Notes under the pieces: generated by a model
The model's input: the letters and a program-made list of their open reading frames with translations, nothing else
Databases searched by the model: none
Told to the model about the DNA's origin: nothing
From: Planctomycetota bacterium
GTDB taxonomy: Bacteria > Planctomycetota > Phycisphaerae > Phycisphaerales > Phycisphaeraceae
Reading direction: 5' to 3'
Length of the DNA: 41,273 nt
NCBI GenBank assembly: GCA_021413865.1
Contig: JAIOPN010000048.1
Coordinates: 1-41,273 of the forward strand
Position numbers and translations under genes: made by a program
Shown: positions 15,351 through 23,847 of the stretch, one piece after another
Position numbering within the stretch: position 1 is the stretch's first letter
Layout: each line of letters starts with the position of its first letter

Positions 15351-16562
15351 TCAAGTGTTCGCCGGGGAGTTCGGCGAACCGACGAGGTCGGCGTTGGTCT
15401 TGAAACGCTCGAGCGCCTTGAGGAGCTGCTCGATCTGCTGTGGCGGGGGCATCTGGATCAACCGGCGGCGCAGGGCGGACATGGTCTCCAGTTCCTTGGG
15501 GGGCATGAGCAGGTGCTCCTTGCGCGTGCCCGAGGCCGCCAGGTCGATCGCGGGGAAGAGCCGACGCTCGGCGATCTTGCGATCGAGGATGAGCTCCATG
15601 TTACCGGTGCCCTTGAACTCCTCGAAGATCACCTGGTCGCCGCGCGAGCCGGTGTCCACCAGCGCCGTGGCGATGATGGTGAGCGAACCGCCCTCCTCGA
15701 ACTTGCGGGCGGCGCCGAAGAGTTGCTTGGGGATCGCCAGCGCGGAAGCGTCGAGACCGCCGGACAACGTACGGCCGGTCTGATGGATGCCCTGCGCGGT
15801 GTTGAACGCACGGCCGACGCGGGTGAGCGAGTCGAGCAGGACCATGACGTCTCTGCCGGACTCGGCCATGCGCTTGGCACGCTCGATGGTGAGGATCGCC
15901 AGGCCGACGTGTTTCTCGGCGGTGTGGTCGTTGGAACTGGCGAGCACCTCGCAGGGGACGTTGCGGCGGAAGTCGGTCACTTCCTCGGGCCGTTCATCCA
16001 CCAGCAGCGCGATGACGTGAATTGATGGATGGTTCTTCTGCGCGGCGAAGGCGATGTTCTGGAGGAGGGTCGTCTTACCGGCCTTGGGGGGCGAGACGAT
16101 CATGCCGCGCTGACCGTAGCCGATGGGGCAGAAGAGGTCGATGAGGCGGCACGCGGGCGGGCAACCGGGGTACTCGAGGGTGAGCCGCGGGGCCGGGTCG
16201 ATGGTGGTGAGGTCCTCGAAACGGGGGCGCTTGGAGAACTCGTCGGGCGAGACGCCGTCGATTTTTATCACCTGCTGCACGCGCGGGGCGTTGGGGGCGA
16301 TGGCGTTGTACTTGGCCATCTTGTTTTTCTTGCCCTGCTGGCCGTGGTGGTGCTGGTTCTGCTGGTGGTGATGGTGCTGGCCGTTGCCGCCCTGCTGCTG
16401 GAGTTCGGCCTCGATGGTCAGGCCGGAGCGCAGGCCGAACCGCTCGATGAACTTGGCGGGGACGACCGGGTCGGTCGGCAGCGCGATGAGGGTCTTGTCG
16501 AGGATGCGCAGCCGCCCGTCGGGTCGGCCCGCGATTTCTAGGATACCGGTCTGGGTTTGCAT
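15351..16562 (-). CDS. rho: Transcription termination factor Rho, atypical
   Basis: Rho is a hexameric RNA helicase that ends transcription. The 403-residue protein has the ATPase core intact: Walker A as PPKAGKTT (residues 158-165), VDERPEEVTDFRR, the Walker B strand VMVLLDSLTRVGRAFN, and LDRKIAERRLFPAID. The N-terminal half is odd. The Rho_N helical domain is missing, the cold-shock-type RNA-binding domain lacks the usual GFGFLR RNP1 motif (GRLRIL instead), and a Gln/His-rich insert (residues 55-77, containing HHHH and HHH) is followed by a lysine patch. RNA binding at the primary site may therefore differ. It is divergent from nothing and lies about 500 bases downstream of znuB. Confidence 0.9.
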   Translation of the reverse strand: MQTQTGILEIAGRPDGRLRILDKTLIALPTDPVVPAKFIERFGLRSGLTIEAELQQQGGNGQHHHHQQNQHHHGQQGKKNKMAKYNAIAPNAPRVQQVIKIDGVSPDEFSKRPRFEDLTTIDPAPRLTLEYPGCPPACRLIDLFCPIGYGQRGMIVSPPKAGKTTLLQNIAFAAQKNHPSIHVIALLVDERPEEVTDFRRNVPCEVLASSNDHTAEKHVGLAILTIERAKRMAESGRDVMVLLDSLTRVGRAFNTAQGIHQTGRTLSGGLDASALAIPKQLFGAARKFEEGGSLTIIATALVDTGSRGDQVIFEEFKGTGNMELILDRKIAERRLFPAIDLAASGTRKEHLLMPPKELETMSALRRRLIQMPPPQQIEQLLKALERFKTNADLVGSPNSPANT

Positions 16563-17068
16563 TCAGATACCTGTTGTGGCGTACGGGTTGGAGGCGTGAA
16601 AAGACGTGCCTTCCCCGACGCCGGGTGAATCACACGCTGCCGGCGCCACGGCAAAACCTCGCCCCGCCTGATGGGCGAATGCCGTGACGCACGTGATGGA
16701 CGAATATCTCATTCCGATCCCACAGGGTCCTGCGCGGGCGCTTGCGCCCTCTCCCTTTTCGGGGTGAGGGCCGTGAGAAGAGGGATACGCGGGCTTGGCG
16801 GATCGCCCCTCAATGACGGCGATGCGGACCAGAACTCCCCGCCTTGGAACAGGCCCGGGCGCAGACCACCCACGAAAAGGCCCGTCCGTTCACCTTCAAA
16901 TACCGCGAACTCGGGGGGCGACCGTCGGACGCAAGTCCAACCGATCGCGTGTACTCCGACTCGGCTTTCGCGGAAAACGCTCCTGTCGAATACCGGCAGA
17001 GGGCCGGGGAGCGACCTCTCAACTACTCTTTTACATTGATCGGCCCAAAGGATCAAGGGCTTGCGGGA
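16563..17068. other. 500-base intergenic region with repeats and hairpins
   Basis: This region lies between znuB (ends 17069) and rho (starts 16562), both on the minus strand, so it should hold the znu transcript end and the rho promoter. A repeat half-copy sits at 16746-16783. Around 16920-17013 there are consecutive hairpins: GGAC/GTCC near 16926-16938, and a nested stem CGCTCC (16978-16983) with GGAGCG (17008-17013) enclosing CCGGC/GCCGG. The pattern could be a structured RNA. Open frames on either strand here have no ribosome binding site and no recognisable protein. Confidence 0.4.
16746..16783. repeat. Half-copy of C-rich palindromic repeat
   Basis: GCCCTCTCCCTTTTCGGGGT followed by GAGGGCCGTGAGAAGAGGG resembles one arm of the palindromic element found inside the DUF58 gene (6081-6252). 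It is intergenic here. Confidence 0.45.
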
Positions 17069-17962
17069 TTATCCGTGCGCCCCCGCCCACCTCTGCCGCA
17101 GTGCCGTGCCCCCGAACACCAGCCCGAAAATAATGCTCAAAACACCCACGATACACGGCCCGCTGCTCAACTGCGGCACCTGCAGGCAGAGCATCAGCCC
17201 CCCAGCCGTCCCCGCCACGCCGATCACCCACGACAGGAAAAACACTACCCCCAACCGCCGGCTGAGCAGCAACGCCGTCGCCCCCGGCAGCACCAGCAGC
17301 GCCGAGACCAGCACGAACCCGGCGAGCTTGATCCCGATCACGATCGTGACCGAGAGCAGCGTGAGTAGCGTGTAATGGATCACCGTGGTTGGCACGCCGA
17401 ACACACGGCCGACGGACTCGTCGAAGGCGAAGAAGATGATCTCCTTGAAGAGCAGGACGCAGACGATGAGGATCGCCGCGCCCAGGATGATGGCCAGCCA
17501 CATGTCGGTCGTCTCGACGGCCAGGAGCGAACCAAAGAGGAGTTGGTCGTAGCTCGGCGGGGTGGTGTGGGTGCCGATGTAGTTCGCGTAGGCAGGCCAG
17601 CGGTCGAGGACGACGCCGCGGAGGTTGCCCATGAACACCCCCCACGCCATGGCGGCGACCAGGAGGATGCCGATCGCGCTGTCCGGCTCGACGCGCCGCC
17701 GCCGCGCGATGACGCCGATGATGAACGCTGTCGCCAGGCAGAAGAAGAGCACCGCGATGCTCTGCGAGACGCCTGTGAGCCCCAGGAAGATGGCCGTGCC
17801 CACGCCGCCGAAGCCCGCGTGGCTGATCCCCTGGCCGATGAACGCCATCCGCTTGAGCACCACGACCACCGACAGCAGCGAGCAGACGGTGGCCACGGCG
17901 ATGCCCGTGACCACCGCGTGACGCACGAACTCGTAATCCCTGAGCCAGTGGATGAACTGCAT
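17069..17962 (-). CDS. znuB: Zinc ABC transporter permease
   Basis: This 297-residue membrane protein of the ABC-3 (metal) permease family has about eight helices. It shows the family segments FIGQGISHAGFGGVG (the cytoplasmic coupling motif in the first third) and FVLVSALLVLPGATALLLSRRL near the C-terminus. It forms the channel of a zinc or manganese importer with ZnuC and ZnuA, encoded directly upstream. The start MQFIHWLRDYEF lies 12 bases from the znuC stop. It is the last gene of the znu cluster; specificity for zinc is inferred from the His-rich ZnuA. Confidence 0.9.
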   Translation of the reverse strand: MQFIHWLRDYEFVRHAVVTGIAVATVCSLLSVVVVLKRMAFIGQGISHAGFGGVGTAIFLGLTGVSQSIAVLFFCLATAFIIGVIARRRRVEPDSAIGILLVAAMAWGVFMGNLRGVVLDRWPAYANYIGTHTTPPSYDQLLFGSLLAVETTDMWLAIILGAAILIVCVLLFKEIIFFAFDESVGRVFGVPTTVIHYTLLTLLSVTIVIGIKLAGFVLVSALLVLPGATALLLSRRLGVVFFLSWVIGVAGTAGGLMLCLQVPQLSSGPCIVGVLSIIFGLVFGGTALRQRWAGAHG

Positions 17963-17974
17963 GGGTCTGCTTCT

Positions 17975-18835
17975 TCAACGGCCCAGGATCGGGGCGATGT
18001 CGTGGTGGAACACCTCGGCGAGCAACTCGCGGGTCAGCCCGCCCGGCGCGTCGTGGTAGTGGATGGTCTGGTTCAGACAGGCCACGCGCTCGCAGCCGGC
18101 GGCGATCGCCTGCAGGTCATGGCTCACGATCACCACCGTCAGCTTGAGCGACTCGTGCAGCTCGCGGATGAGCTGCGCGAAGCGGCTCTGCCCCGCCTCG
18201 TCAATGCCGACGGTCGGCTCGTCGAGCACCAGTATCTTCGGCCGCGGCGCCAGCGCCCGGGCGATGAACAGCCGCTGCTGCTGCCCACCGGAGAGGTCGC
18301 CGACCGCTTTGCCGCGAAGGTCCCGCACGCCCACGCGCTCCATGATGTGGTCCGCATACGCCAGGTCGTCGCGCGAGTGGCGGCGGAATAGCCCGGTGCG
18401 TCCGACCAATCCCATGCGCACCACCTGCTCGGCGGAAACCGGGAAGTGCCACTCCGCCTCGTGCCGCTGGGGGACATAGCCGATCACGTCGCCGCGCCGG
18501 CACGCCTGCCGCGGCGTCAGGCCTCCGACCGACACGCTCCCGCTGTACCCCTCGAGCAGGCCGAGAATGATTTTGAGCAGCGTGGTCTTGCCCGCGCCGT
18601 TGGGCCCGATGATGCCGAGGCTGCACCCCTGCTCGATGTGCAGCGTGACGTCGCGCAGGGCGTGGTGCGGAGCCACGCCGATCGCCGCGGGATAGGTGTA
18701 GCCGACCTGTTCAAGGCAGATCGCGTCGGTGCGCGGGTGGTGGTGGTCGAGCCGGCCGTGGTCGCAGCCATGGTCGTGCCCGCACGCGTGCTGCGCGCCG
18801 GCGTCGTTGTGTAATGGATTTGCGTCGTTACCCAT
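17975..18835 (-). CDS. znuC: Zinc ABC transporter ATP-binding protein with His-rich N-terminus
   Basis: The 286-residue ATPase shows Walker A GPNGAGKTT, Q-loop YVPQRHEAEW, signature LSGGQQQR, Walker B ILVLDEPTVGID and the switch His in VIVSHDL. Unlike typical ZnuC it carries an N-terminal extension of about 35 residues with eight histidines and two cysteines between residues 9 and 33 (HACGHDHGCDHG, then DHHH). That extension is likely a cytoplasmic zinc-binding segment. The ATG at 18835 is chosen because it starts right before this segment; an in-frame TTG at 18913, one base from the znuA stop, would add 26 more residues. Specificity is inferred from context. Confidence 0.9.
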   Translation of the reverse strand: MGNDANPLHNDAGAQHACGHDHGCDHGRLDHHHPRTDAICLEQVGYTYPAAIGVAPHHALRDVTLHIEQGCSLGIIGPNGAGKTTLLKIILGLLEGYSGSVSVGGLTPRQACRRGDVIGYVPQRHEAEWHFPVSAEQVVRMGLVGRTGLFRRHSRDDLAYADHIMERVGVRDLRGKAVGDLSGGQQQRLFIARALAPRPKILVLDEPTVGIDEAGQSRFAQLIRELHESLKLTVVIVSHDLQAIAAGCERVACLNQTIHYHDAPGGLTRELLAEVFHHDIAPILGR

Positions 18836-18913
18836 AAAATCTCTGCCCAAGCCAAGCCCGATGCTGAGGTCTTCCGAAGCGTCGGGGTCTTCGCCCACCC
18901 GTCCACAAACCAA

Positions 18914-19909
18914 TCACCGCAGCGTCTGCCCCTGGTACAGCGTCTCCAGGTTCGACCGCATCATCTCGAAATAAGTCCGGTAGCCCTCGCGGCGCGGGTC
19001 GCCCAGCGGGTCGAGCGTCAGAACCTTCACGCCCGTCTCCGCCGAGAGCGACTTCGCGTAGGCGTCGGGGAACTGCGGCTCGGTGTACACCGCCTTCAGC
19101 TTGTACTTGCGGATGGCATTGATCGCCTCGACCAGGCGCTCCGCCGACACCTCGCCGCCCGGCGACAGCTCCAGTTCCGTCAGGTGGGCCGCCACGGTCA
19201 ACCCGTAACGCGCCGCCGGCAGGTCGAACGCGTTGTGGAACGTCACCATCCTCTTCACGGGCATCTTCGTGAGCATCATGGCGCATTCACGATCGAGCAA
19301 CAACAGATTGGAGCTCGCCAGTGTGGTCCGCGCGTGCAGCGATTGCAGCCGCTCCGGGAAATAGGGCTCCAGTTCGGGCCCCAGCGCCTGGATGAACGAG
19401 GCCGCCATCACCGGGTCGAGCCAGATGTGCTGATTCGGCCCGCCGCGGTGGTGGTGTTCGTGCTCATCGTGATCTTCGTCGTGATCGTCCGCGGGCTGTG
19501 TCACCGCGCCGGGCCGCGGGTAATGGATCATCTCCGCGAACCGGAGCACCTTCGCCTTGGGCGGGATCACGCCCTGCGCCTTCCGCGCGATCCAGTCGTC
19601 CAGACCAACGCCGACCAGCACCACCACGTCGGCCCGGGAGAGCGCCCGCATCCCCTCGGCGCTCAGGTCGAACGTGTGCTCGGTCGTCCCCGGCGGGATG
19701 AGTGTGTGCACTTCCGCCCAGTCATCCACAAGCTCCGTCACCAGGCTCGCCATCGGCACGATGCTGGCGACGATGACCGGGCGCTTGCCCAACGTCCCGG
19801 AGGCCTGCGTCGCGGCACCGGACGGCGGCGTTGTGCGGCTGTCGCAGCCGAACACGGCCGCGAAAACGAGCAAAAGGGCTATTGATCTATATTGATAACT
19901 GATTTTCAC
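18914..19909 (-). CDS. znuA: Zinc ABC transporter substrate-binding lipoprotein
   Basis: This 331-residue cluster A-I binding protein begins with a lipoprotein signal peptide (lipobox VFGC, Cys near residue 22), starting at GTG 19909. Metal-ligand positions are the His in GTTEHTFDLS, NQHIWLDP, VTFHNAF and the Asp in LTLDPLGDPRR. Between the first two lies a charged His-rich loop (DDHDEDHDEHEHHHRGG), typical of zinc-specific members such as ZnuA. It captures zinc outside the inner membrane and delivers it to ZnuB. The start region is AT-rich, with a direct ATTGAT repeat (19881-19896), a possible but unproven Zur-type control site. It follows the upstream lipoprotein gene by 31 bases. Confidence 0.92.
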   Translation of the reverse strand: MKISYQYRSIALLLVFAAVFGCDSRTTPPSGAATQASGTLGKRPVIVASIVPMASLVTELVDDWAEVHTLIPPGTTEHTFDLSAEGMRALSRADVVVLVGVGLDDWIARKAQGVIPPKAKVLRFAEMIHYPRPGAVTQPADDHDEDHDEHEHHHRGGPNQHIWLDPVMAASFIQALGPELEPYFPERLQSLHARTTLASSNLLLLDRECAMMLTKMPVKRMVTFHNAFDLPAARYGLTVAAHLTELELSPGGEVSAERLVEAINAIRKYKLKAVYTEPQFPDAYAKSLSAETGVKVLTLDPLGDPRREGYRTYFEMMRSNLETLYQGQTLR

Positions 19910-19940
19910 ATAGGTATTTTCGCAGGCGTGCCTGCAAAAA

Positions 19941-20642
19941 TCAAGGCGCGGCTGCCGGCGCTGTCGCGGAAACGCGACGCGTAATCCGCCAATGTTCCGT
20001 CCACGCTGTGTGCTTGCCGGATTTCAAGACCTGATCGGCCTCAACTAAATCCGTCACCTCACGATGAAGCTCGTACCGATCAACGCCCTGTGTTTCGATG
20101 CCCGCCCTCGCCGTCACGGGGAGTTCCTTCGACCCTACATTCTCCAACCATACCGTCAGATCGAGTTCCCCCGCCTCGCTCAGCGCGTACGTCTTCCGCC
20201 AGCGCAGCCCATCCACCCCGTCGCCCAGCAGCACCAACTCGCGCGGCGCGCCATCGACGACCCACATCATCCCGAGGTCACGCTTCTCGTTCCCCGACTC
20301 CGTCCTCCAACCCTCCCCCGCCAGCACGTTCGGCCCACCCTCCACGGGGATCTTTTTCACGTCCATCTCATCCGGATCGCTCTTCGACGGTTCGAACCGC
20401 CAGCGCGGCGGCGGCATCAATCGGTACACCACCACGCCCCCGCCGCGTGGGTCGATGTCCACCTCCCCGTGCCGCGAGCGCATCCGTATCAGCTCACGGC
20501 CATTCACCTCCACCGTGTCCACGCCCCAGACCCCCGCCAGCGCCAGCGTTGAGTCCGCGCGCTTCCAGCCCTCGCACCCGGACACGCCGGCGCAAAGCAC
20601 GACCAGCGCCGCCGCGAGCACGCCTCTTCCGTTACACCTCAT
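19941..20642 (-). CDS. Lipoprotein of unknown function
   Basis: This 233-residue protein has a lipoprotein signal (lipobox VSGC, Cys near residue 23). The mature part is beta-rich, with segments such as GVWGVDTVEVNGREL and LDLTVWLENVGSKELPVTARAG that look like a beta-sandwich or an aldose-epimerase-like fold, but no catalytic motif is clear. Its start overlaps the addA stop by 11 bases, and it precedes znuA by 31 bases, so it is probably co-transcribed with the addBA genes and perhaps znu. A link to zinc is not supported by its sequence. Confidence 0.65.
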   Translation of the reverse strand: MRCNGRGVLAAALVVLCAGVSGCEGWKRADSTLALAGVWGVDTVEVNGRELIRMRSRHGEVDIDPRGGGVVVYRLMPPPRWRFEPSKSDPDEMDVKKIPVEGGPNVLAGEGWRTESGNEKRDLGMMWVVDGAPRELVLLGDGVDGLRWRKTYALSEAGELDLTVWLENVGSKELPVTARAGIETQGVDRYELHREVTDLVEADQVLKSGKHTAWTEHWRITRRVSATAPAAAP

Positions 20643-23600
20643 GGTTCACCTCCATCACCCGGCCGGGCACGACGAACAACAGTCTCGCCCTCACCTCCCG
20701 CTCCTTCAACCCCAGCATCACCGCCAGCGCCCGCCGGTACGCCGCCACCTGCGGGCGGTACACCTCGACACGATCCGCCAGCCCCGCCCCCTCCACGCGG
20801 TCGGTCTTGAAATCCAGCACCTGCGCCCCCACCGCCACCCCGCCGCGCCGCTCCACTACGACGCGGTCGAACTGCCCGCGCACCAACTGCCCGTCCAGCG
20901 TCACGATGAACGGCCGCTCACGCCACAGTTCCGCCCTCTCCCCCGCCGGGGCACGGAGCGCGTCGGCGATCTCACCCCTCGCCGCCATCTCGCGGAACTC
21001 GCGCAGCCACAACCACACCGTGGCCGGATCGGGGTTCGCCACGACGCGCGCGGCCGCCGCGATGCACGCATCGTCCGTCGGCAGCGTGTCACGATCTGTG
21101 AACCCGACCAGCTCAAACCACGCGTGCATCACCGTTCCACGCTCCCGCGCCGCGCCGGCCGTCTGCGTCAAGAGGTCCTTCACGGAGACACGGCCGCCCC
21201 CCTCCAGCCCCGACGGGCTGACGATGGGGAGCGTCCGCGCCGCGCGGTCCGCCCTCGCCAATCTGATCGAGACCGGTTTCGCCTCGAACGCGGCGGGTGC
21301 GGGGACCGCCTCCTCCAACTTGGAGGACCACCGCTCATCCCCCGCGCTGTACAGCTTCTTCCCTTGCGAAAAGTCAGGCTCATCCCCGCACAGCCCGCGC
21401 CGCAGGATCGAATCGAGCTGGCCGTTGCTCCAGCCCTTGACCGACGGCGTGCCGTCCTTCTTCGTCTTCAGCGGTCTCACCACCATGTGCAGCGCGTGCC
21501 GCGCCCGCGTCATCGCCACGTAGAGCGACGAGAGGTCGTCCATCATCCGCGACCGCTCGGTCTGGGCGTACGCAGTCTCGATGCCGGGGAACAGCAGGCG
21601 CAGCTCCCTCTTCACCTGCGGATAAACTCCACGGATCGGGCCCACCGGCGATTCGCGTTCCACGTATGCCGCCGCACGCCCCACGTCTCCGACTTTGCAG
21701 TGCAACTCCGGCAGGACCACCACGTCGAACTCCAGCCCCTTGGAGCGGTGGATCGTCATCACCCGCACCGGCGAGGCCGAGGGCTCTTCCACCTGCGCCG
21801 CCTTCACTTGCTCCACGAACCGCGAGGGTCGCAGCGAACGCCCCGCGTCGTACCCGTCCGCCAGTTCGATCAGCTGCGTCAGACGGTGCACATCCGCCGC
21901 GCCGCACGAGGGGGCCACCGCCCGCGCCCAATCCACGATCACCGCCGCATAGCCCCGCTCCACCAGCGCCCGACGTATGCGCGCCGCCGCCGCATCGGCC
22001 CCCGAATCCATTCCGAGCACCGCGCCGATCGGCGAGTGCGACACGTGGAACCGCGCCACCCGGTCGCCCGGGTGGTCAGCCAGCGTCAGCGCCGCCAGCA
22101 CCGCGTTCACCGCCGGGTCGTCGGTGATGTAGTGCCCCCCCTCCCCGCTGGCGTCGATCTTTTTCTCCCGCAGCACGTGCATGATCCGCCGCGCCGCCTC
22201 GTTCCGGCTCACCAGCACGCCGATCGACCGCCCCGGCGCGTCGTGCATGATGCGCTCCACCAGGTCGGCGACGAACCACTCGTGCCCCGTCGGCAGCGAG
22301 CGGTCCTCCTTCTCCGCCTCGCCCTCTTCCTCTTCCGATTCGTCTTCCCCACCCTCGCTGCCCGACGTGACCAGCTCGACATACCCCGGCAGTTTCTTTG
22401 CCGCCTCGTGGCTCTCGTACCCCTCCGACCACGCCGCGGCCACCCCGCCGTGCATCCCGCTCAGCACGGGGTTCTCGGCCAGTTTTCCGAACACCCGGTT
22501 CACCGCGTCGAGCACCACCTGCGCGGAGCGGAAGCTCCTGCTCAGCCTGATGCGCGACTCGGGCGGCAGGTGCAGTTGTCTTTCGATGTGGCCGAACAGC
22601 TCCGCACAGCCGCCGCGCCAGCCGTAGATCGCCTGCTTTGAGTCGCCCACGCAGAAGAAGCTGTGCTCCGCGTCCGCCGCGTGCGACGCGATCTCCGCCG
22701 CGATCGGCTCGAGCACGTGCCATTGCGTCAGGCTCGTGTCCTGGAACTCGTCGAGCAGCAGGTGGTGCACACGCCCGTCGAGCCGGTAATAGATGTCCCC
22801 CAGCTCCGGTAAATCCATGGACAGCCGCAGGGGCAGGTCGCTGAATAGCACCAGCCCCTCGCGCTCGCGCAGCCGATCGAAGTGATCGCTGAACCGACGC
22901 ACAAGCTCGTACGCCGCCCGCCCGCGCTCGGCGACGCCGAACCGCACCAGCGTTTCGGCCGCTTCGGCGAGCGGCCTGAGCGCGTCGCACACGACCTCGG
23001 GGACTTGGGCGCGTGCGTATATGCCGTCCCCGTGACTCACCGACTGCACTAGCTTCTGCGCTAACACCCCCTCCCAGTCCCCGTGCTCCGCTAAACCACG
23101 AACCTTCGCCATCGCTTCGGCGAGCTTTTTGCCAAACGCCCCGCCGTCCTCCACCAATCTCCGCACCCCATCCGTCATCTCCACCAGCCGCTCGCGGCCC
23201 GGCGGCTCCGGCGCATCGATCCGCCGCCACGCCGCCTCGTCGGGAACCTCTCGGTACACCTCGTACAACGACTTGACGATCCGCTCGATCGATTCGGTCA
23301 CGCCGCGCTGCGCGCTGTCGTGGTGGTAACGCCGCAGCAGATCGACCAGCACCTGCGGCTCCTCGTCGGCGAGCATCGCCTCGATCGCGCGCACGCGGAC
23401 GCGGTCCACCTCCGGGTCCCCCTCGCCGCGCATGTCGGGGTTGGGCGGCAGGCCCAGTTCCAGCCGGAAGCTCCCGGCCACGCGGGTGAAGAATGAGTCG
23501 ATGGTCGAGATCGACACGCGGTTGAGCGAGCGGCAGATCACGCCCAGCATCGACCGCGCGTCGGCGACGCCGAACCGCGCCGCGTGCAGCTCCGCCCCCA

Positions 23601-23847
23601 GCTTTTCCGCCCTCTCGGGGTCCACCGCCGCGCGGGCGACCACGCCCAGCACGCGGTCGAGGATCTCCCCCGCCGCCGCGCGGGTGAACGTCGTCGCCAA
23701 CGCGTGCTCGGGCTTCACGCCGGCATGGATCAGCGCCAGGTAGTGCCGCGTCAACTGGTACGTCTTGCCCGTCCCCGCCGAGGCGCGCACCAACCGGTGC
23801 GCGATCGCGCCACCAGTTCCCGAACCCGTCGTGCCGGTTGGCGTCAT
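20632..23847 (-). CDS. addA: AddA-like UvrD/Rep helicase-nuclease
   Basis: This 1071-residue protein has all helicase motifs: Walker A ASAGTGKT (residues 22-29), FTRAAAGEIL, LLLDEFQDT (Walker B), VGDSKQAIYGWRGG, LSRSFRS, VMTIHRSKGLEFDVVVL and YVAMTRARHAL. The C-terminal domain is a RecB-type nuclease, with ligands in RGQFDRVV and VLDFKTDR. With AddB it forms the double-strand-break resection machine that loads recombinase. Its start overlaps the addB stop by four bases. The length is somewhat shorter than the 1230-residue Bacillus AddA. An alternative label is RecB-like helicase; the paired AddB-like nuclease makes AddA the better name. Confidence 0.88.
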   Translation of the reverse strand: MTPTGTTGSGTGGAIAHRLVRASAGTGKTYQLTRHYLALIHAGVKPEHALATTFTRAAAGEILDRVLGVVARAAVDPERAEKLGAELHAARFGVADARSMLGVICRSLNRVSISTIDSFFTRVAGSFRLELGLPPNPDMRGEGDPEVDRVRVRAIEAMLADEEPQVLVDLLRRYHHDSAQRGVTESIERIVKSLYEVYREVPDEAAWRRIDAPEPPGRERLVEMTDGVRRLVEDGGAFGKKLAEAMAKVRGLAEHGDWEGVLAQKLVQSVSHGDGIYARAQVPEVVCDALRPLAEAAETLVRFGVAERGRAAYELVRRFSDHFDRLREREGLVLFSDLPLRLSMDLPELGDIYYRLDGRVHHLLLDEFQDTSLTQWHVLEPIAAEIASHAADAEHSFFCVGDSKQAIYGWRGGCAELFGHIERQLHLPPESRIRLSRSFRSAQVVLDAVNRVFGKLAENPVLSGMHGGVAAAWSEGYESHEAAKKLPGYVELVTSGSEGGEDESEEEEGEAEKEDRSLPTGHEWFVADLVERIMHDAPGRSIGVLVSRNEAARRIMHVLREKKIDASGEGGHYITDDPAVNAVLAALTLADHPGDRVARFHVSHSPIGAVLGMDSGADAAAARIRRALVERGYAAVIVDWARAVAPSCGAADVHRLTQLIELADGYDAGRSLRPSRFVEQVKAAQVEEPSASPVRVMTIHRSKGLEFDVVVLPELHCKVGDVGRAAAYVERESPVGPIRGVYPQVKRELRLLFPGIETAYAQTERSRMMDDLSSLYVAMTRARHALHMVVRPLKTKKDGTPSVKGWSNGQLDSILRRGLCGDEPDFSQGKKLYSAGDERWSSKLEEAVPAPAAFEAKPVSIRLARADRAARTLPIVSPSGLEGGGRVSVKDLLTQTAGAARERGTVMHAWFELVGFTDRDTLPTDDACIAAAARVVANPDPATVWLWLREFREMAARGEIADALRAPAGERAELWRERPFIVTLDGQLVRGQFDRVVVERRGGVAVGAQVLDFKTDRVEGAGLADRVEVYRPQVAAYRRALAVMLGLKEREVRARLLFVVPGRVMEVNHEV

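Noticed and set aside
16671-17056. Open frames on both strands between znuB and rho
   Set aside because: No ribosome binding site, no similarity to a protein family, and the region is dominated by repeats and hairpins.
19930-19950. Terminator between the unknown lipoprotein and znuA
   Set aside because: The GCAGG/CCTGC stem is short and on the minus strand is followed by GAAAA rather than T residues.
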